A DNA stretch of 64,000 bases. It comes from Taeniopygia guttata (lineage: Eukaryota > Chordata > Aves > Passeriformes > Estrildidae). This document shows, in pieces, positions 1 to 11,644 of the stretch. The notes under the pieces are model-generated. The model was not told where the DNA came from, ran no database searches, and saw only the letters and a list, made by a program, of their open reading frames with translations. Location of the stretch: contig NC_133060.1 of assembly GCF_048771995.1 (NCBI RefSeq), forward strand, positions 1,669,501 to 1,733,500, given 5' to 3'. The translations under genes and the position numbers were made by a program. The first letter of the stretch is position 1. Each line of letters begins with the position of its first letter.

Positions 1-3000
1 GATTTACTGGGAGGGAATGGGACTGGGATTTACTGGGTGGGAATGGGACTGGGATTTACTGGGAATGGGACTGGGATTTACTGGGAATGGAACTGGGATT
101 TACTGGGTGGGAATGGGACTGGGATTTACTGGAAGGGAATGGGACTGGGATTTACTGGGAATGGAACTGGGATTTACTGGGTGGGAATGGGACTGGGATT
201 TACTGGGAATGGGACTGGGATTTACTGGGTGGGAATGGGACTGGGATTTACTGGGAATGGAACTGGGATTTACTGGGTGGGAATGGAACTGGGATTTACT
301 GGGAGGGAATGGAACTGGGATTTACTGGGAGGGAATGGGACTGGGATTTACTGGGTGGGAATGGAACTGGGATTTACTGGAAGGGCAGGGATGGGACTGG
401 GATTTACTGGGTGGGAATGGGACTGGGATTTACTGGGAATGGAACTGGGATTTACTGGAAGGGGATGGAAATGGAACTGGAATTTACTGGGTGGGAATCA
501 AACTGGGATTTACTGGGTGGGAATGGGACTGGGATTTACTGGGAATGGAACTGGGATTTACTGGGTGGGAATGGGACTGGGATTTACTGGGAATGGAACT
601 GGGATTTACTGGGAATGGAACTGGGATTTACTGGGTGGGAATGGGACTGGGATTTACTGGGAATGGAACTGGGATTTACTGGGTGGGAATGGGACTGGGA
701 TTTACTGGGAATGGAACTGGGATTTACTGGGAATGGGACTGGGATTTACTGGGAGGGAATGGAACTGGGATTTACTGGGAATGGGACTGGGATTTACTGG
801 GTGGGAATGGGACTGGGATTTACTGGGAATGGAACTGGGATTTACTGGGAATGGAACTGGGATTTACTGGGAGGGAATGGAACTGGGATTTACTGGGTGG
901 GAATGGGACTGGGATTTACTGGGTGGGAATGGAACTGGGATTTACTGGGAATGGAACTGGGATTTACTGGGAATGGAACTGGGATTTACTGGGAGGGAAT
1001 GGAACTGGGATTTACTGGGTGGGAATGGGACTGGGATTTACTGGGAATGGGACTGGGATTTACTGGGAATGGGACTGGGATTTACTGGGTGGGAATCAAA
1101 CTGGGATTTACTGGAAGGGAGTGGGATGGAACTGGGATTTACTGGGTGGGAATGGGAATGGGGCTGGGATTTACTGGGAATGGAACTGGGATTTACTGGG
1201 AATGGAACTGGGATTTACTGGGTGGGAATCAAACTGGGATTTACTGGGAGGGAATGGAACTGGGATTTACTGGGTGGGAATGGAACTGGGATTTACTGGG
1301 AATGGGACTGGGATTTACTGGGAATGGGACTGGGATTTACTGGGAATGGAACTGGGATTTACTGGGAATGGAACTGGGATTTACTGGGAATGGAACTGGG
1401 ATTTACTGGGAATGGAACTGGGATTTACTGGGTGGGAATGGGACTGGGATTTACTGGGAATGGAACTGGGATTTACTGGGAATGGGACTGGGATTTACTG
1501 GGAATGGAACTGGGATTTACTGGGAATGGAACTGGGATTTACTGGGAATGGGACTGGGATTTACTGGGAATGGAACTGGGATTTACTGGGTGGGAATGGG
1601 ACTGGGATTTACTGGGAATGGGACTGGGATTTACTGGGAATGGGACTGGGATTTACTGGGAATGGAACTGGGATTTACTGGGAATGGGACTGGGATTTAC
1701 TGGGAATGGGACTGGGATTTACTGGGTGGGAACTGGGATTTACTGGGTGGGAATGGAACTGGGATTTACTGGGAATGGGACTGGGATTTACTGGGTGGGA
1801 ATGGGACTGGGATTTACTGGGAATGGAACTGGGATTTACTGGGAATGGGACTGGGATTTACTGGGTGGGAATGGGATTTACTGGAAGGGCAGGGATGGGA
1901 CTGGGATTTACTGGGTGGGAATGGAACTGGGATTTACTGGGAATGGAACTGGGATTTACTGGGTGGGAATGGGACTGGGATTTACTGGGTGGGAATCAAA
2001 CTGGGATTTACTGGGAGGGAATGGAACTGGGATTTACTGGAAGGGAATCAAACTGGGATTTACTGGGAGGGGATGGGGATGGGACTGGGATTTACTGGGA
2101 ATGGGACTGGGATTTACTGGGTGGGAATGGAAATGGAACTGGGATTTACTGGGAGGGAATGGAACTGGGATTTACTGGGAATGGGACTGGGATTTACTGG
2201 AAGGGAATGGGACTGGGATTTACTGGAAGGGAATGGGGATGGGACTGGGATTTACTGGGTGGGAATGGGATTGGGATTTACTGGGTGGGAATGGGACTGG
2301 GATTTACTGGAAGGGAATGGGAATGGGACTGGGATTTACTGGGAATGGAACTGGGATTTACTGGGAGGGAATGGGACTGGGATTTACTGGGAGGGAATGG
2401 AACTGGGATTTACTGGGAGGGAATGGGACTGGGACTTACTGGAAGGGGATGGGAATGGGACTGGGATTTACTGGAAGGGAATCAAACTGGGATTTACTGG
2501 AACGGAGTGGAACTGGGATTTACTGGAAGGGGATGGGAATGGGACTGGGATTTACTGGGAGGGAATGGGACTGGGATTTACTGGGTGGGAATGGGACTGG
2601 GATTTACTGGGAGGGAATGGAACTGGGATTTACTGGGTGGGAATGGGACTGGGATTTACTGGAAGGGCAGGGATGGGACTGGGATTTACTGGGAATGGAA
2701 CTGGGATTTACTGGGAATGGGACTGGGATTCACTGGGAATGGAACTGGGATTTACTGGGAATGGGACTGGGATTTACTGGGAATGGGACTGGGATTTACT
2801 GGGAATGGGACTGGGATTTACTGGGAATGGGACTGGGATTTACTGGGAATGGAACTGGGATTTACTGGGAATGGGACTGGGATTTACTGGGAATGGAACT
2901 GGGATTTACTGGGAATGGGACTGGGATTTACTGGGAATGGGACTGGGATTTACTGGGAGGGAATGGGAATGGGATTTACTGGGAGGGAATGGAACTGGGA

Positions 3001-4635
3001 TTTACTGGGTGGGAATGGGACTGGGATTTACTGGGTGGGAATGGGACTGGGATTTACTGGGTGGGAATGGGACTGGGATTTACTGGGAGGGAATGGGACT
3101 GGGATTTACTGGGAATGGGACTGGGATTTACTGGGAGGGAATGGGACTGGGATTTACTGGAAGGGCAGGGATGGGACTGGGATTTACTGGGAATGGGACT
3201 GGGATTTACTGGGTGGGAATGGGACTGGGATTTACTGGGAATGGGACTGGGATTTACTGGAAGGGAATGGAACTGGGATTTACTGGAAGGGAATGGAACT
3301 GGGATTTACTGGATGGGAATGGGAATGGAACTGGGATTTACTGGGAATGGAACTGGGATTTACTGGGAGGGAATGGGACTGGGATTTACTGGGAATGGAA
3401 CTGGGATTTACTGGGTGGGAATGGGACTGGGATTTACTGGGAGGGAATCAAACTGGGATTTACTGGGAGGGAATGGAACTGGGATTTACTGGGTGGGAAT
3501 GGAACTGGGATTTACTGGGAGGGAATGGAACTGGGATTTACTGGGAGGGAATGGAACTGGGATTTACTGGGTGGGAATGGGACTGGGATTTACTGGGAAT
3601 GGAACTGGGATTTACTGGGAATGGGAATGGGAATGGAACTGGGATTTACTGGGTGGGAATGGGACTTGGATTTACTGGGTGGGAATGGAACTGGGATTTA
3701 CTGGGTGGGAATGGGACTGGGATTTACTGGGAATGGAACTGGGATTTACTGGGAATGGGAATGGGAATGGAACTGGGATTTACTGGGTGGGAATGGGACT
3801 TGGATTTACTGGGAATGGAACTGGGATTTACTGGGAATGGGACTGGGATTTAATGGGTGGGAATGGGAATGGAACTGGGATTTACTGGAAGGGCAGGGAT
3901 GGGACTGGGATTTACTGGGTGGGAATGGAACTGGGATTTACTGGGAATGGAACTGGGATTTACTGGGTGGGAATGGAACTGGGATTTACTGGAAGGGCAG
4001 GGATGGGACTGGGATTTACTGGGTGGGAATCAAACTGGGATTTACTGGGAATGGGACTGGGATTTACTGGGAATGGGACTGGGATTTACTGGGAGGGCAG
4101 GGATGGGACTGGGATTTACTGGGTGGGAATCAAACTGGGATTTACTGGGAGGGAATGGAACTGGGATTTACTGGGAGGGAATGGGACTGGGATTTACTGG
4201 GTGGGAATGGAACTGGGATTTACTGGGTGGGAATGGGAATGGAACTGGGATTTACTGGAAGGGCAGAGATGGGACTGGGATTTACTGGAAGGGAATGGAA
4301 CTGGGATTTACTGGGAGGGGATGGGAATGGAACTGGGATTTACTGGAAGGGCAGGGATGGGACTGGGATTTACTGGGAGGGAATGGGACTGGGATTTACT
4401 GGGAGGGAATGGGATTTACTGGGATTTACTGGAAGGGAATGGGACTGGGATTTACTGGAAGGGAATGGAAATGGAACTGGGATTTACTGGGTGGGAATCA
4501 AACTGGGATTTACTGGGTGGGAATGGAACTGGGATTTGGTGGGAATGGAACTGGGATTTACTGGGTGGGAATGGGACTGGGATTTACTGGGTGGGAATCA
4601 AACTGGGATTTACTGGGAATGGAACTGGGACTTAC
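1..4635. repeat. 22/26-bp minisatellite filling the last visible ZNF692 intron
   Basis: The block is a continuous tandem array of about 190 units, 22 bp or 26 bp long, reading GGGATTTACTGGGAATGGAA plus CT, with an optional extra GTGG. It begins before the window and runs without a break into the 5' splice site of the ZNF692 exon at 4636-4735. On the gene's strand every unit reads CCCAGTAAATCCCAG, close to the real donor CTCCA|GTAAGTCCCAG. All three plus-strand frames are open over most of the array, because the unit lacks stop codons and its length is not a multiple of three. I see no sign that it codes for protein. Confidence 0.95.
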
Positions 4636-4735
4636 TGGAGCGGCTTCTCCCCGGTGTGGATGCGTCGGTGGATGATCAAATTGCTGCTGGTGCGGAAGGA
4701 GCGCGCGCAGAACTCGCAGATGTAATCCCGCTGGT
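4636..4735 (-). CDS. ZNF692: ZNF692 exon with zinc finger and first linker (last exon in window)
   Basis: The exon encodes [14 protein letters not shown] followed by [20 protein letters not shown], a complete C2H2 finger (C-x2-C and H-x3-H) with the canonical TGEKP linker. The acceptor is ccccag at 4736 and the donor is CCA|GTAAGT at 4635. Length is 100 bp, phase 1 to phase 2, which joins the upstream exon exactly through AGT-G|AC. The donor is itself the first unit of the minisatellite that fills the next intron. The following finger, expected to begin CEICGF, is not in the window. Confidence 0.93.
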
Positions 4736-5036
4736 CTGGGAGGGAAAAAAAAACGGGAATCGGGGCTGATCCAGCCTGGAAGAACCATCAGGACCCTCGG
4801 GATGAACTTTGGGAGAGATTTGGGGGGCAAAAAACTCCCAGAAATGGGAATTTGGGAATGGGTGGGTGGGGAAGGGGGAACAGGAGGTGTGAATCCGACG
4901 GGAGGTGGTGGAATCCGTAGAGGAAGCGCGATAAGGGAGGTGTAATCCCTGTGAAATTCCATAAATCCGTGTGAAAATCCATGGATGGGAGTTGTAACTC
5001 CTCCAGGAGGTTTAATTCCGACGGAAACCAGCTCAC
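4736..5036 (-). other. ZNF692 short intron, mostly unique sequence
   Basis: This 301-bp intron separates two zinc-finger exons. It has a GTGAGC donor at 5036 and a ccccag acceptor at 4736. It holds a few irregular short repeats of the 'aattccatggat' and 'aatccgtgtgaaa' kind and no long array, so it is one of the few introns that has not expanded. Confidence 0.7.
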
Positions 5037-5151
5037 CACTGTGCAGCTTCTCGTGTTCCTTCAAGTGCTTCTTGAAGTTGAAGGACTTCCCACAGGTGGG
5101 CTCGGAGCAGGTGAAGGTTTTTTGGTGCACGTGTTGGTACTTCTGGTGATG
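5037..5151 (-). CDS. ZNF692: ZNF692 zinc-finger exon
   Basis: The exon encodes HHQKYQHVHQKTFTC and then SEPTCGKSFNFKKHLKEHEK up to LHS. It supplies the histidines that close the first finger and a complete second finger of the TFIIIA-like C-x4-C, H-x3-H type. The acceptor is ctggcag at 5152 and the donor is AGTG|GTGAGC. Length is 115 bp, phase 0 to phase 1. The match to the human ZNF692/ZNF653 family is almost residue for residue, which makes it one of the firmest calls in the window. Confidence 0.95.
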
Positions 5152-5276
5152 CTGCCAGCAGGGGGGAAAAATAAAAATTAAAATTAAAAAAAAAACACCT
5201 ATCAGCTCCCAAATTCCAGCTCCAGGACATCCCCACCCAACGCTCCAAAAATTTTGGATTTTTCCCGGCCGCTCAC

Positions 5277-5355
5277 GTTCAGGTACTGGCGGTTGGAGAA
5301 GATTTTGCCGCAGCCTTCGAAGTCGCAGAGGAGGATCTCCCGCTTTGCCGCCTTC
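5277..5355 (-). CDS. ZNF692: ZNF692 exon, basic linker and first half-finger
   Basis: The exon encodes RKAAKREILLCDFEGCGKIF and then SNRQYLN. The family sequence KAAKRE before the first finger is kept, as are the two finger cysteines C-x4-C. The acceptor is ctcgacag and the donor is CTGAAC|GTGAGC. Length is 79 bp, phase 2 to phase 0. The finger is split by the intron and completed by the next exon, as in mammals. Confidence 0.93.
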
Positions 5356-5551
5356 CTGTCGAGAGAAAAAACGGGAAAAAATCATCCGGAATGTTGGAAA
5401 AACTCTGGAATACGGATCTGACCCCGCCCCCCAGCAGCTCTTTTCCTCCTCACCCACCTTCAATTTTTTTTCCCCACCTACAAAATTTAAAATGAAGCAA
5501 AGAAATATTTTCAGAGCCTGGAAATGTCCCTTTTCCCTTTTTCCCGAGTAC

Positions 5552-5593
5552 CTGATCCTCTTGGGGCCGATCTGAGCCGTGTCTTGGTCGCAA
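5552..5593 (-). CDS. ZNF692: ZNF692 42-bp exon (DTAQIGPKRIR)
   Basis: The exon encodes SCDQDTAQIGPKRIR. The stretch DTAQIGPKRIR is identical to human ZNF692 as I remember it, so this short exon is secure although only 42 bp long. The acceptor is cctgcag, the donor is AG|GTACTC, and both junctions are phase 2. The upstream intron array reaches to within about 20 bp of its acceptor. Confidence 0.92.
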
Positions 5594-5609
5594 CTGCAGG
5601 AGGAAAGAG

Positions 5610-7838
5610 ACATTTTGAGCCCCAGTGAAGCTCTGAGGAGCCGATTTAAGCTTTTTTTTAGCACAAAAATTGAATTTTGTGCACATTGAATTTTGTGGAA
5701 ATCCATCTAGATGTGTCGGATCTTAAGCTTTTTTTTAGCAAAAACCATTAAATTTTGCTTTGAATTTTGTGGAAATCCATCTAGGCGTGTCGGATCTTGA
5801 GGCCAAGCCCAGTGAAACCCCGAGGAGCCAATTTAAGCTTTTTTTTAGCACAAAACATTGAATTTTGTGCACATTGAATTTTGTGGAAATCCATCTAGAT
5901 GTGTCAGATCTTGAGGCCAAGCCCCAGTGAAACCCCGAGGGACCAATTTAAGTTTTTTTTAGCACAAAACATTGAATTTTGTGCACATTGAATTTTGTGG
6001 AAATCCATCTAGGCGTGTCGGATCTTAAGCTTTTTTTTAGCACAAAACATTGAATTTTGTGCACATTGAATTTTTGGAAATCCATCTAGGTGTGTCGGAT
6101 CTTAAGCTTTTTTTTAGCACAAAACACTGAATTTTGTGCGCTTTGAATTTTGTGGAAATCCATCTAGGTGTGTCGGATCTTAAGCTTTTTTTTAGCACAA
6201 AACATTGAATTTTGTGCGCATTGAATTTTTGGAAATCCATCTAGGTTTGTCGGATCCTGAGGCCAAACCCAGTGAAACCCTGAGGATCCAATTTAAGCTT
6301 TTTTTAGCACAAAACATTGAATTTTGTGCGCTTTGAATTTTGTGGAAATCCATCTAGGTGTGTCGGATCTTAAGCTTTTTTTTAGCACAAAACATTGAAT
6401 TTTGTGCGCTTTGAATTTTGTGGAAATCCATCTAGGTGTGTCAGACCTTGAGGCCAAGCCCCAGTGAAACCCCGAGGAGCCGATTTAAGCCTTTTTTTTA
6501 GCACAAAACATTGAATTTTGTGCACTTTGAATTTTGTGGAAATCCATCTAGGCGTGTCGGATCTTGAGGCCAACCCCAGTGAAACCCCGAGGGGCCGATT
6601 TAAGCTTTTTTTAGCACAAAACATTAAATTTTGTGTGCATTGAATTTTTGGAAATCCATCTAGGTGTGTCGGATCTTAAGCTTTTTTTTAGCACAAAACA
6701 TTGAATTTTGTGCGCTTTGAATTTTGTGGAAATCCATCTAGGTGTGTCAGATCTTGAGACCAACCCCAGTGAAACCCCGAGGAGCCGATTTAAGCCTTTT
6801 TTTTAGCACAAAACATTGAATTTTGTGGAAATCCATCTAGGTTTGAATTTTGTGCGCATTGAATTTCGTGGAAATCCATCTAGGTGTGTCAGATCTTGAG
6901 GCCAAGCCCCAGTGAAACTCCAAGGGGCCGATTTAAGCTTTTTTTTAGCACAAAACATTGAATTTTTTGCGCTTTGAATTTTGTGGAAATCCATCTAGGT
7001 GTGTCGGATCTTAAGCTTTTTTTTAGCACAAAAAACTGAATTTTCTGCTCATTGAATTTTTGGAAATCCATCTAGGTGTGTCAGATCTTGAGGCCAACCC
7101 CAGTGAAACCCCGAGGAGCCAATTTAAGCTTTTTTTTAGCACAAAACGTTGAATTTTGTGCTCATTGAATTTTTGGAAATCCATCTAGGTGTGTCAGATC
7201 TTGAGGCCAAGCCCCAGTGAAACCCCGAGGAGCCGATTTAAGCCTTTTTTTTAGCAAAAAACATTAAATTTTGCTTTGAATTTTGTGGAAATCCATCTAG
7301 GCGTGTCGGATCTTGAGGCCAAACCCCAGTGAAACCCCGAGGAGCCGATTTAAGCCTTTTTTTTAGCACAAAACATTGAATTTTGTGGAAATCCATCTAG
7401 GTTTGAATTTTGTGCGCATTGAATTTCGTGGAAATCCATCTAGGTGTGTCAGATCTTGAGGCCAAGCCCCAGTGAAACCCCGAGGAGCCGATTTAAGCTT
7501 TTTTTTAGCACAAAACATTGAATTTTGTGCACTTTGAATTTTGTGGAAATCCATCTAGATGTGTCACATCTTGAGGCCAACCCCAGTGAAACCCCGAGGG
7601 GCCGATTTAAGCTTTTTTTTAGCCCAAAACATTGAATTTTGTGCGCATTAAATTTTGTGGAAATCCATCTAGGTGTGTCGGATCTTAAGCTTTTTTTTAG
7701 CACAAAACATTGAATTTTGTGCACATTGAATTTTTGGAAATCCATCTAGGTGTGTCGGATCTTGAGGCCAAACCCCAGTGAAACCCCGAGGAGCCGATTT
7801 AAGCTTTTTTTAGCCCAAAACATTAAATTTTGTGCGCT
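5610..7838. repeat. Composite 64/115-bp tandem array in ZNF692 intron
   Basis: About 25 to 30 copies of a T-rich module (AAGCTTTTTTTTAGCACAAA, then CATTGAATTTTGTG and GGAAATCCATCTAGG) alternate with a second module (GATCTTGAGGCCAAGCCCCA, then GTGAAACCCCGAGGAGCC). Short copies of about 64 bp lack the second module and full copies are about 115 bp. The first copy overlaps the acceptor side of the 42-bp ZNF692 exon. No protein-coding signal is seen. Confidence 0.93.
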
Positions 7839-8203
7839 CGGAGAGCTGCAAACCCAACGCGAAGCTGCCGGAGAAGCCATGGATCCATCCGTGGAGGAAT
7901 TTGTGGTGGGATTGACGGATTTTGGGTTGTTCCATCTCCAAGCTGGTGGTTCAAGAGGTTCTTCATCCCCTTCCATGGCAGCCCCAGCTTTGGCTGCCTC
8001 TCCTTGTTCCCTGACCACCCTGGATTGTCCCCACGAGGGACACCAAGATGGGTGACACCAACCTCAGGAAGCCCCTGCAGTGATTTTGGTGAGCACCAGA
8101 CCCTCGTTTCCTCAACGAGACCCAAAAACCACAACTCCGCCCCCCAAACTTGAGGACACACTCCGACCGCTGTCCCCTCACCGTGGTGGCCACCACGACT
8201 CAC
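7839..8203 (-). other. Unique intronic stretch between array and ZNF692 exon
   Basis: These 365 bp are non-repetitive and GC-rich. They follow the GTGAGT donor of the exon at 8204-8332. They include an open stretch reading EGDEEPLEPPAWRWNN that could be an unannotated alternative exon, but no acceptor and donor pair with matching phase stands out. The flanking exons already join in phase without it. Confidence 0.5.
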
Positions 8204-8332
8204 CTGACCCGGCCGATCTCCTCCTCCAAGGGGTTGGAGCCAGGCAGGGGCGGCTCGAGCCGGGGCTGCTCCTCCTTGATCGGCTTCTTGCGAGTTTTGG
8301 GTTGGTTCTGACGTCGCTGCGGCTCCGAGTTG
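8204..8332 (-). CDS. ZNF692: ZNF692 exon, basic/acidic linker
   Basis: The exon encodes a low-conservation linker beginning NSEPQRRQNQPKTRKKPIKE and ending SNPLEEEIGRVR. The acceptor is cccaaacag and the donor is GTCAG|GTGAGT. Length is 129 bp, phase 2 on both sides. The KTRKKPIKEE stretch is a plausible nuclear-localisation or sumoylation-type segment, which is inference. Splice-site quality and phase, rather than conservation, support the call. Confidence 0.8.
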
Positions 8333-8394
8333 CTGTTTGGGGCAGAGACTGGGTTGGGTGAAAGGGGTTTGGGTGCTTGAGAAGGGTTGGATGT

Positions 8395-11010
8395 GGTGGA
8401 GATGAGCGAGTTATGGTTGGTCATGGACTGGATTTGGATTTGGATTTGGATTTGGATTTGGGTTTGGATTTGGGTTTGGGTTTGGGTTTGGGTGCTCGAT
8501 ATGGGTTGGATGTGTGGAAATGAGCGAGTTATGGTTGGTCAAGGACTGGATTTGGGTTTGGATTTGGGTTTGGGTGCTCGATATGGGTTGGATGTGATGG
8601 AGATGAGCGAGTTATGGTTGGTCAAGGATTGGATTTGGGTTTGGGTTGGATTTTGTAGGAAATGAGCGAGTTATGGTTGGTCAAGGACTGGATTTGGGTT
8701 TGGGTTGGATTTGGTAGGAAATGAGCGAGTTATGGTTGGTCATGGACTGGATTTGGGTTTGGATTTGGGTTTGGGTGCTCGATGTGGGTTGGACGTGGTG
8801 GAAATGAGCGAGTTATGGTTGGTCAAGGACTGGATTTGGGGTTGGATTTGGATTTGGATTTGGGTGCTCGATATGGGTTGGACGTGGTGGAAATGAGCGA
8901 GTTATGGTTGGTCAAGGACTGGATTTGGATTTGGATTTGGGTTTGGGTGCTCGATATGGGTTGGACGTGGTAGGAGATGAGCGAGTTATGGTTGGTCATG
9001 GACTGGATTTGGGTTTGGGTTGGATTTGGTAGGAAATAAGCGAGTTATGGTTGGTCATGGATTGGATTTGGGTTTGGATTTGGGTGCTTGGTATGGGTTG
9101 GACATGGTGGAAATGAGCGAGTTATGGTTGGTCATGGATTGGATTTGGGTTTGGATTTGGGTTTGGGTGCTCGATATGGGTTGGATGTGGTGGGAATGAG
9201 CGAGTTATGGTTGGTCAAGGACTGGATTTTGGTTTGGGTTGGATTTGGTAGGAAATGAGCGAGTTATGGTTGGTCATGGACTGGTTTTGGATTTGGGTTT
9301 GGGTGCTTGGTATGGGTTGGACGTGGTAGGAGATGAGCGAGTTATGGTTGGTCATGGATTGGATTTGGGTTTGGGTTGGACATGGTGGAAATGAGCGAGT
9401 TATGGTTGGTCAAGGACTGGATTTGGGTTTGGATTTGGATTTGGATTTGGATTTGGGTTTGGATTTGGGTTTGGGTGCTTGATATGGGTTGGACATGGTG
9501 GAAATGAGCAAGTTATGGTTGGTCAAGGATTGGATTTGGGTTTGGATTTGGGTTGGATTTGGTAGGAAATGAGCGAGTTATGGTCGGTCAAGGACTGGAT
9601 TTGGGTTTGGGTTTGGGTTTGGATTTGGGTTTGGGTGCTCGATATGGGTTGGATGTGATGGAAATGAGCAAGTTATGGTTGGTCAAGGACTGGATTTGGG
9701 TTTGGGTTTGGGTGCTCGATATGGGTTGGATTTTGTAGGAAATGAGCGAGTTATGGTCGGTCAAGGACTGGATTTGGGTTTGGGTTTGGGTTTGGGTGCT
9801 CGATATGGGTTGGACGTGGTAGGAGATGAGCGAGTTATGGTTGGTCAAGGACTGGATTTGGGTTTGGGTTGGATTTTGTAGGAAATGAGCGAGTTATGGT
9901 TGGTCATGGACTGGATTTGGGTTTGGGTTGGATTTGGTAGGAAATGAGCGAGTTATGGTTGGTCAAGGACTGGATTTGGGTTTGGATTTGGATTTGGGTG
10001 CTCGATATGGGTTGGACGTGGTAGGAGATGAGCGAGTTATGGTTGGTTGGGTGCTCGATATGGGTTGGACGTGGTAGAAATGAGCGAGTTATGGTCGGTC
10101 ATGGACTAGATTTGGGTTTGGGTTTGGATTTGGGTTTGGGTGCTTGATACGGGTTGGACGTGGTAGGAGATGAGCGAGTTATGGTCGGTCAAGGATTGGA
10201 TTTGGGTTTGGGTTGGATTTGGTAGGAAATGAGCGAGTTATGGTTGGTCAAGGACTGGATTTGGGTTTGGGTTTGGGTTTGTATTTGGATTTGGGTGCTC
10301 GATAAGGGTTGGACGTGGTGGAAATGAGCGAGTTATGGTTGGTCAAGGACTGGATTTGGGTTTGGGTGCTCGATATGGGTTGGATGTGGTGGAAATGAGC
10401 GAGTTATGGTTGGTCAAGGACTGGATTTGGGTTTGGGTTGGATGTGGTGGAAATGAGCGAGTTATGGTTGGTCAAGGACCGGATTTGGGTTTGGGTTGGA
10501 TTTTGTAGGAAATGAGCGAGTTATGGTTGGTCAAGGATTGGATTTGGGTTTGGATTTGGGTTTGGGTGCTCGATATGGGTTGGACATGGTGGAAATGAGC
10601 AAGTTATGGTCGGTCAAGGACTGGATTTGGGTTTGGGTTGGATTTGGGTTTGGGTGCTCGATATGGGTTGGATGTGGTGGAAATGAGTGAGTTATGGTTG
10701 GTCAAGGACTGGATTTGGATTTGGGTTTGGGTTTGGGTGCTCGATATGGGTTGGACGTGGTGGAAACGAGCGAGTTATGGTTGGTCATGGACTGGATTTG
10801 GGTTTGGGTTGGATTTTGTAGGAAATGAGCGAGTTATGGTTGGTCATGGACTGGATTTGGGTTTGGATTTGGATTTGGGTTTGGGTGCTCGATATGGGTT
10901 GGACGTGGTGGAAATGAGCGAGTTATGGTTGGTCAAGGACTGGATTTGGGTTTGGGTTGGATTTGGTAGGAAATAAACGAGTTATGGTTGGTCAAGGACT
11001 GGATTTGGTT
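8395..11010. repeat. GGATTT/GGGTTT-rich 75-100 bp tandem array in ZNF692 intron
   Basis: About 33 units share the core GATGAGCGAGTTATGGTTGG, then TCAAGGACTGG, followed by a variable run of the hexamers GGATTT and GGGTTT and then GTGCTCGATATGGGTTGG. The variable hexamer run sets the unit length. The G-runs lie on the plus strand, so the transcript would carry the C-rich complement. Confidence 0.93.
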
Positions 11011-11141
11011 AGACATGGGTTGACCATCGGTTGGATATGGCAAAGACCTTCCCACAGGTGATCCATAAAAATCCCTCTCCAAAATTCCCTTTGACCCCAA
11101 AATAAATTATTATTTTAACACCACGTGGGCGCTGTTCCCAC

Positions 11142-11165
11142 CTCCTCCGTGCTCCGCCGGGGCAG
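11142..11165 (-). CDS. ZNF692: Possible ZNF692 24-bp cassette microexon
   Basis: A 24-bp segment lies between a good acceptor (pyrimidine tract, then ggtgcag) and an AG|GTGGGA donor. Both ends are phase 2, so it would add eight residues (roughly SCPGGARR) without changing frame. The neighbouring exons at 8204-8332 and 11282-11395 also join in frame without it. It is therefore either an optional cassette exon or chance. There is no conservation evidence. Confidence 0.45.
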
Positions 11166-11281
11166 CTGCACCAGGATAAAAACATGAAACCCTCCCAGTG
11201 CTATACTGGTCTGAACTGGGACGACACCCACGGGCGCCGTGGAGTGTCCCACGCCATCCCATTCCCTCCCAGCTCTCTCAC

Positions 11282-11395
11282 CTCTCCAGGGATGGGTGAT
11301 AATTCTCATCACGCAGATCATCGCTGTAGGCCAGGTCAAAATCTTCATCCTCCTCTTCCTCTCGGGGTTCAGCTCCATCATCCCCCGGCACGGCG
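11282..11395 (-). CDS. ZNF692: ZNF692 acidic exon
   Basis: The exon encodes SAVPGDDGAEPREEEDEDFD and then LAYSDDLRDENYHPSLE. Human ZNF692 has a similarly acidic E/D-rich central region at this place. The acceptor is tccggcag and the donor is GAGAG|GTGAGA. Length is 114 bp, phase 2 on both sides. It is likely a disordered acidic segment between the conserved N-terminal domain and the zinc fingers. Confidence 0.85.
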
Positions 11396-11513
11396 CTGCC
11401 GGACACGGAGCGGGGTCAGCTCTGCTGGGATGGTTCCACCACGGATGGTCGTGGTGGGGACACGGGGATGGGTCAGGCAGCGCCAAACGGAACCGGGGGG
11501 TGCCACCACTCAC

Positions 11514-11562
11514 CTGTCGGCGGCTGCCGGCGCCGGCTCCGGGTCTGGCGGCACCTGAGGGG
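11514..11562 (-). CDS. ZNF692: ZNF692 49-bp proline/alanine exon
   Basis: The exon encodes APQVPPDPEPAPAAAD. The acceptor used is ccttccag at 11563, because only that one gives phase 1 to phase 2 and joins both neighbours. A second AG ten bases inside the exon would break the frame. The donor is GACAG|GTGAGT. Conservation is low, so the support is the phase and the splice sites. Confidence 0.75.
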
Positions 11563-11644
11563 CTGGAAGGGGACAGGAGGGTGGTGAGGGAGGGGTGGGA
11601 GAGGTGAGGAGGAGGAGGAGGATGGAGATTTGGGGAGGATTGGG

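Noticed and set aside
17-4769. Three overlapping plus-strand open frames of about 1,300-1,560 codons (GLGFTG, WEWDWDLL and NGTGIYW repeats).
   Set aside because: They are products of a 22/26-bp stop-free repeat, open in all three frames at once. The array is an intron on the opposite strand of ZNF692.
5610-7838. A transposable element because of the conserved 115-bp module.
   Set aside because: Copies are strictly tandem in one orientation without target duplications, terminal repeats or coding remnants. It is a minisatellite.
7839-8060. An extra ZNF692 exon encoding EGDEEPLEPPAWRWNN.
   Set aside because: No acceptor and donor pair fits the phase-2 junctions, and the flanking exons join without it. 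Kept only as a possibility.
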